This document shows positions 60,846-64,000 of a DNA stretch of 64,000 bases, in pieces. How positions within the stretch are numbered: the stretch's first letter is position 1; every line of letters starts with the position of its first letter. The notes below the pieces were generated by a model. It did no database searches. It saw only the letters and a program-made list of their open reading frames with translations, and was not told the origin of the DNA. Location: the NCBI RefSeq assembly GCF_030263935.1, contig NZ_CP127162.1, forward strand, positions 2,055,501 to 2,119,500. Direction: 5' to 3'. Source of the stretch: Paenibacillus polygoni. GTDB taxonomy: Bacteria > Bacillota > Bacilli > Paenibacillales > Paenibacillaceae. Both the position numbers and the translations under genes were made by a program.

Positions 60846-61946
60846 ATGCAACATCTCATGGGTGTAGTGAACCTGGATCAAGAGCTCGAGTTAATGAATG
60901 AATTAACATATTTTCGTTGTGGTGCTGCCGTTCCTTTTGCGGGTAGGTATCGTTTGATCGATTTTGTTTTGTCCAATTTAATGCATTCTAACATTCATCA
61001 TACCGCGCTGTTTGTACGTAGGAAGTATCGGTCGCTGCTGGATCATTTGGGGCAGGGGGCTCCATGGGACCTAGATCGCAAACACGGGGGTCTTTTTATA
61101 CTTCCGCCAGACTGGAATGATCCTACGGACCGTTCCAAAGGCGATCTGCAGCATTTTCATAATAATCGTGATTATTTTCTTCGAGCCAAAGGTACCCATA
61201 TTATTCATACCGGCAGTCAGCATATTTACTCCATGGACTACCGGGAAATGTATCAGTTTCATATCTCTCAGAAAGCCGATGTCACTCTTCTTTATAAAAA
61301 AGTAGATGAGATCCTTCCTGAACATGAGTCCTGTGTACGGGTCGATGTGGACGGTGTAAAAGTTACGGGAATTCATCAAGAAGGTGATCATCCTAATATA
61401 TATCTCGGTGCTTTTATTATGGAAAAACAATTGTTTCTGAAATTAGTAGATCATTGTATTGCGCATGGTCAAGATTACTTCTTCCGTGATGGAATCCAAG
61501 ATAATTTGCATAACTTAAACATTGCTGGTTTTGCTTTTGATGGATACCATACCGTTATTAACTCGGTAGAAAGTTATTATCGCAATAGTATGGATCTACT
61601 TAATCAAGAACAATATCAACGTTTGTTCAAACAATATGAAATTCATACCAAAATCAAATATGAACCACCGACTAGGTTTCTCGAGAATGCGGAAGTAAGC
61701 AACTCTTTGATTGCAAATGGTTGTATCATTGGAGGGCAGGTCGAGAACAGTATTATTTTTAGAGGAGTCAAAGTTCACAAAGGGGCTCAAATTCGTAATT
61801 CGATCATCATGCAGAAATGTGTAATTGAGGAGAATACAGTGCTGGAGAATGTAATCCTTGATAAAGATGTACATTTAACGGCAGATTGCACACTGATCGG
61901 TGATGCCAAGCAGCCTTATGTCATTGCCAAAAGCAGCCAAATTTAA
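60846..61946 (+). CDS. glgD: ADP-glucose pyrophosphorylase-like subunit
   Basis: A 366-residue GlgD, the paired regulatory subunit of GlgC in Firmicutes. Conserved parts are FRCGAAVPFAGRYRLIDFVLSNL, WDLDRKHGGLFILPP, and hexapeptide repeats at the end. The GXGXRLXPLT catalytic loop is missing, as expected for GlgD. It forms a pair with glgC, followed by a terminator, so glgA, glgP and glgB are not in this transcript. Confidence 0.95.
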   Translation: MQHLMGVVNLDQELELMNELTYFRCGAAVPFAGRYRLIDFVLSNLMHSNIHHTALFVRRKYRSLLDHLGQGAPWDLDRKHGGLFILPPDWNDPTDRSKGDLQHFHNNRDYFLRAKGTHIIHTGSQHIYSMDYREMYQFHISQKADVTLLYKKVDEILPEHESCVRVDVDGVKVTGIHQEGDHPNIYLGAFIMEKQLFLKLVDHCIAHGQDYFFRDGIQDNLHNLNIAGFAFDGYHTVINSVESYYRNSMDLLNQEQYQRLFKQYEIHTKIKYEPPTRFLENAEVSNSLIANGCIIGGQVENSIIFRGVKVHKGAQIRNSIIMQKCVIEENTVLENVILDKDVHLTADCTLIGDAKQPYVIAKSSQI

Positions 61947-61949
61947 ATC

Positions 61950-61992
61950 AGGAAAAAAGGTCAGAGACTTACTTCTCTGACCTTTTTTCCTA
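61950..61992. terminator. Bidirectional terminator
   Basis: AGGAAAAAAGGTCAGAGA / TCTCTGACCTTTTTTCCT perfect 18-bp stem between convergent genes. Confidence 0.95.
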
Positions 61993-62040
61993 TGTTGAAA
62001 TTCTGAAGTTTCATAATCGTGGTGGCAGTTTATATGTATA

Positions 62041-62502
62041 CTATAAGTCGGCCTTTTTCGCTGCTGATGAACTAAGTACACGCTTAGCACCATAATATTT
62101 TGAACTCCAATAACCCTTGTTAATGGGTGTAATGGCGATACCTTTAGATGAGGTAGCGGAGACAAAATTGTTATCGCTTAGGTATATTCCAACATGCGAA
62201 ATGCCTTTACCGCTTGTATTAAAGAATACAAGATCGCCTTTGGTTAGAGCGGATTTCTTCACTGAAGTGCCTTTTTTGTATTGTTGTTTCGAACTATGAG
62301 GTAAAGTTACACCTAATTTTTTGTATACATAACGAGTAAACCCAGAGCAATCAAACCCTGTGAGTGTAGTACCGCCGTATTTATAAGGAACACCAACTGT
62401 GTTATTTACTGTGGTAGAAAGTACAGAAGCGGAAGCGTGCCCGAGTCCTGCGGTGAATAGTAATGATAGTCCTAATGCTGCTGATGCGAGTTTCTTTTTC
62501 AA
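62041..62502 (-). CDS. Secreted NlpC/P60 cell-wall hydrolase
   Basis: A 153-residue peptidoglycan endopeptidase with an N-terminal signal peptide (MKKKLASAALGLSLLFTAGLGHASA). Catalytic Cys52 is in GFDCSGF and His103 in GISHVGIYL. The third polar residue of the triad, often His in FVHA-type sequences, reads FVSAT here, so it is a Ser unless another residue substitutes. No SH3 or LysM anchor. It starts at TTG with GGAAGGAGT eight bases upstream. The c-di-AMP riboswitch is directly in front, the usual control for such hydrolases. Confidence 0.93.
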   Translation of the reverse strand: MKKKLASAALGLSLLFTAGLGHASASVLSTTVNNTVGVPYKYGGTTLTGFDCSGFTRYVYKKLGVTLPHSSKQQYKKGTSVKKSALTKGDLVFFNTSGKGISHVGIYLSDNNFVSATSSKGIAITPINKGYWSSKYYGAKRVLSSSAAKKADL

Positions 62503-62519
62503 AATGTAATACTCCTTCC

Positions 62520-62640
62520 AATGCCTGCGAGGTTAGCTAAGGATTCGGTTGAAGGTACCCTATGATCACTCTGTTTCGAGATCAATTCACCCATGGTAGG
62601 CGGGTCCCCCGCTTCTTAGGTGCGTAAGAATTCGGCGGTT
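62520..62640 (-). promoter_or_regulatory. Cyclic di-AMP riboswitch (ydaO/yuaA)
   Basis: On the minus strand the sequence follows the ydaO pattern: CCGCCGAATTC near the 5' end, AGCGGGGGACCCG, ATGGGTGAATTGATCTCG, ATAGGGTACCTTCAACCGAATCC, and TTAGCTAACCTCGCAGGCAT. Such riboswitches turn off expression when c-di-AMP is high. It ends just before the ribosome site of the NlpC/P60 gene, the usual partner. Assignment is from remembered consensus. Confidence 0.88.
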
Positions 62641-62887
62641 ATCGTGATTGCACCTTGTATATTCATGTTAATGATAACAATTAGTTACAACAATGATTAC
62701 GAAAATGTTACTTTCTCTACAACGAATTTTAACATTGGGCGAATGAATTATCAACCTGATTTTACTAATTTCGTTATCTTTTTCTCGAATTTATTTCACC
62801 TTTGTGAACATGAGTGTTGTTTATCCCTTATTAACAGAAATATTATAGATATATGAATACCGACTAATTTACGAAACAAGACGAGAA
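62641..62887. other. Intergenic region upstream of the riboswitch
   Basis: AT-rich. It must hold the promoter of the NlpC/P60 transcript on the minus strand, which I could not fix precisely. No gene seen. Confidence 0.4.
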
Positions 62888-62936
62888 AAGAGGCCCAGCT
62901 GCTTAAAATAATGCAGCTGGGCCTTTCGATTTTTTT
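62888..62936. terminator. Bidirectional terminator
   Basis: AGGCCCAGCTGC / GCAGCTGGGCCT perfect 12-bp stem with AT loop and flanking A/T runs, next to the DUF11 gene stop. Confidence 0.93.
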
Positions 62937-64000
62937 ATTCATCGTGCTCAGTAAAGACAATTTCATAGACATTAGATACCACTTCAAAGGAGTGTATACG
63001 GTCATTAAAGTTATAAGTGCAAAGGGCCTGGATCGTGTCGGAAAACACATATTCGTCCCGTTCCCGCGCAGGTCTAAAGAGTGGAAACACTTGCATATGA
63101 AGTGTGTAGATCAATTTGATTAATTCCCCAGGCTGAATATCTGTAATTTGCACGGTCTGCTGCTCCATCTCAAGCACGGTTAACTCGCGTTTATGATCAG
63201 ACCACTGAATAGAGCCATTTAGAATCGTAGACACACCCGGAGCAGGTAAGGGCAGAAACAAATCTGCTTTTGTATTTCCTGAATTCCGAATAGTTATCTC
63301 AAATAGAATATCGTCACCTGGCTCCACATATTTCGGTGATGTGAGAACATGAAGCAGTATGCGCGGGGCATAGAAAAAAACAGGTGTAAGAGCTAGCGTT
63401 GTCAGTCGAACCGACCTTCCATCATTGATTCGAAATGTGTAAGTCAGCCGTGAACGGTTAACCCATTCTTCAGCAGGAACAATGGAGTTAGGGATCACAG
63501 AAACTTTCGATTCAAAAGTGATATATATGCTGGAGTGTGGAATTAAAGTGCCTAAAGGAAGTCCCGTCGCTAAAGAAACCTTCGGTCGTAGAATACCGTT
63601 TACTTTTACTGTATCCGGAACCAGGTTGAGCTCTGGGGCTTGAAGTAAGTCATAGACTGCGTCTACGGGAATCTCTCCTTCATTTTGGATAAGTACTTCA
63701 TATGTGACTGTATCCTCATAGGTTACTTGAACAGGCGTTATCTTTACGGAAATTGTTAATACCGGTAACAAATACGTGATAGACACCGGGTTTGAACGAA
63801 TTGTAATTTCTTCTCCCTGATTGATATAAAGTAACGTTGCAACACTCGTAAGAGGAGTCGAAGTTGTCCTTTTCCCTATTCTCACCTGATACGATATTTG
63901 GGTCGTTGAGTTTGCAACAACAATAGGGATTGTAATACCTGCGAATGGATCAAGATCAGGGGCGAGGAGACCATCAATCACCACACTGCCGGGAAGAAAA
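62935..64000 (-). CDS. DUF11-repeat surface protein, 5' end outside window
   Basis: A C-terminal part of at least 355 residues; the frame runs off the window, so the start at 63984 is not genuine. It holds two DUF11-type beta-sandwich repeats with a linking domain: LTISVKITPVQVTYEDTVTYEVLIQNEGEIPVDAV..., LVPDTVKVNGI, then LLHVLTSPKYVEPGDDILFEITIRNSGNTKADL..., STILNGSIQW. Such repeats occur in surface or spore-coat proteins of Paenibacillus and Bacillus. No transmembrane anchor or LPXTG is seen at the C-terminal end, which is Glu-rich (EIVFTEHDE). Confidence 0.8.
   Translation of the reverse strand, partial: FLPGSVVIDGLLAPDLDPFAGITIPIVVANSTTQISYQVRIGKRTTSTPLTSVATLLYINQGEEITIRSNPVSITYLLPVLTISVKITPVQVTYEDTVTYEVLIQNEGEIPVDAVYDLLQAPELNLVPDTVKVNGILRPKVSLATGLPLGTLIPHSSIYITFESKVSVIPNSIVPAEEWVNRSRLTYTFRINDGRSVRLTTLALTPVFFYAPRILLHVLTSPKYVEPGDDILFEITIRNSGNTKADLFLPLPAPGVSTILNGSIQWSDHKRELTVLEMEQQTVQITDIQPGELIKLIYTLHMQVFPLFRPARERDEYVFSDTIQALCTYNFNDRIHSFEVVSNVYEIVFTEHDE

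Overview
The window looks like a chromosomal segment of a spore-forming, low-to-moderate-GC Firmicute of the Paenibacillus type. Supporting signs are B. subtilis-like genes (CcpN with its partner kinase regulator, HxlAB/HxlR, FruRKA, LutABC, RhaEW, a fused CYP102 P450), strong AGGAGG ribosome sites, TTG/GTG starts, a trnD-like tRNA array and a c-di-AMP riboswitch ahead of a NlpC/P60 hydrolase. The genus is inferred from overall similarity; no 16S gene is present.

Layout. 1-2710: the 3' part of a pectin methylesterase gene, an IS200-type element, and a shrunken tRNA array (Glu, Val, Cys, Gly intact; fMet and Gly(GCC) decayed). 2996-6345: an L-galactose/L-fucose dehydrogenase-like aldo-keto reductase with a zinc alcohol dehydrogenase, then a histidine phosphatase and a YjbR protein. 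6835-10571: the fructose operon fruR-fruK-fruA, followed directly by a group II intron with its maturase (about 10578-12497). 12497-15506: a MOSC gene, a double GNAT acetyltransferase gene broken by one in-frame TAA, and an IS30-family element. 15792-19788: a GNAT, a small membrane protein, three tandem paralogous membrane proteins, a membrane protein on the minus strand and an atypical SRAP protein. 19818-22773: Old Yellow Enzyme, OsmC and lactonase genes. 22775-32134: LTA-synthase-like gene, ribulose monophosphate genes hxlA-hxlB-hxlR, pepF, a DUF2500 gene, pdxK and two alpha/beta hydrolases.

32287-40330 is a seven-enzyme catabolic operon (rhaEW-rhaA-rhaB-lutA-lutB-lutC). Rhamnose is isomerised, phosphorylated and cleaved; lactaldehyde is oxidised to L-lactate by the fused dehydrogenase, and LutABC would oxidise that lactate to pyruvate. 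40588-43930 holds a self-sufficient fatty-acid P450 with an operator-like repeat over its promoter. 44749-49040 is a pyruvate/PEP control module: ppdK, its likely repressor gene ccpN, and the PPDK regulatory kinase/phosphorylase, with a direct repeat placed on the ppdK promoter.

49089-64000: a GNAT/DUF3891 pair, a second LTA synthase, a stand-alone divergent IF-3, Mn-dependent pyrophosphatase, a CNNM/HlyC-type membrane protein, DUF1836, an orphan soluble PAS histidine kinase, an isolated KhtT N-terminal domain, glgC-glgD, a riboswitch-controlled NlpC/P60 hydrolase, and the 3' part of a DUF11-repeat surface protein running off the window. No phage, CRISPR or toxin-antitoxin locus was seen. The most unusual items are the ppdK-ccpN promoter repeats, the SRAP protein lacking two catalytic residues, the stand-alone IF-3 paralogue, the three tandem membrane paralogues and the decaying tRNA array.
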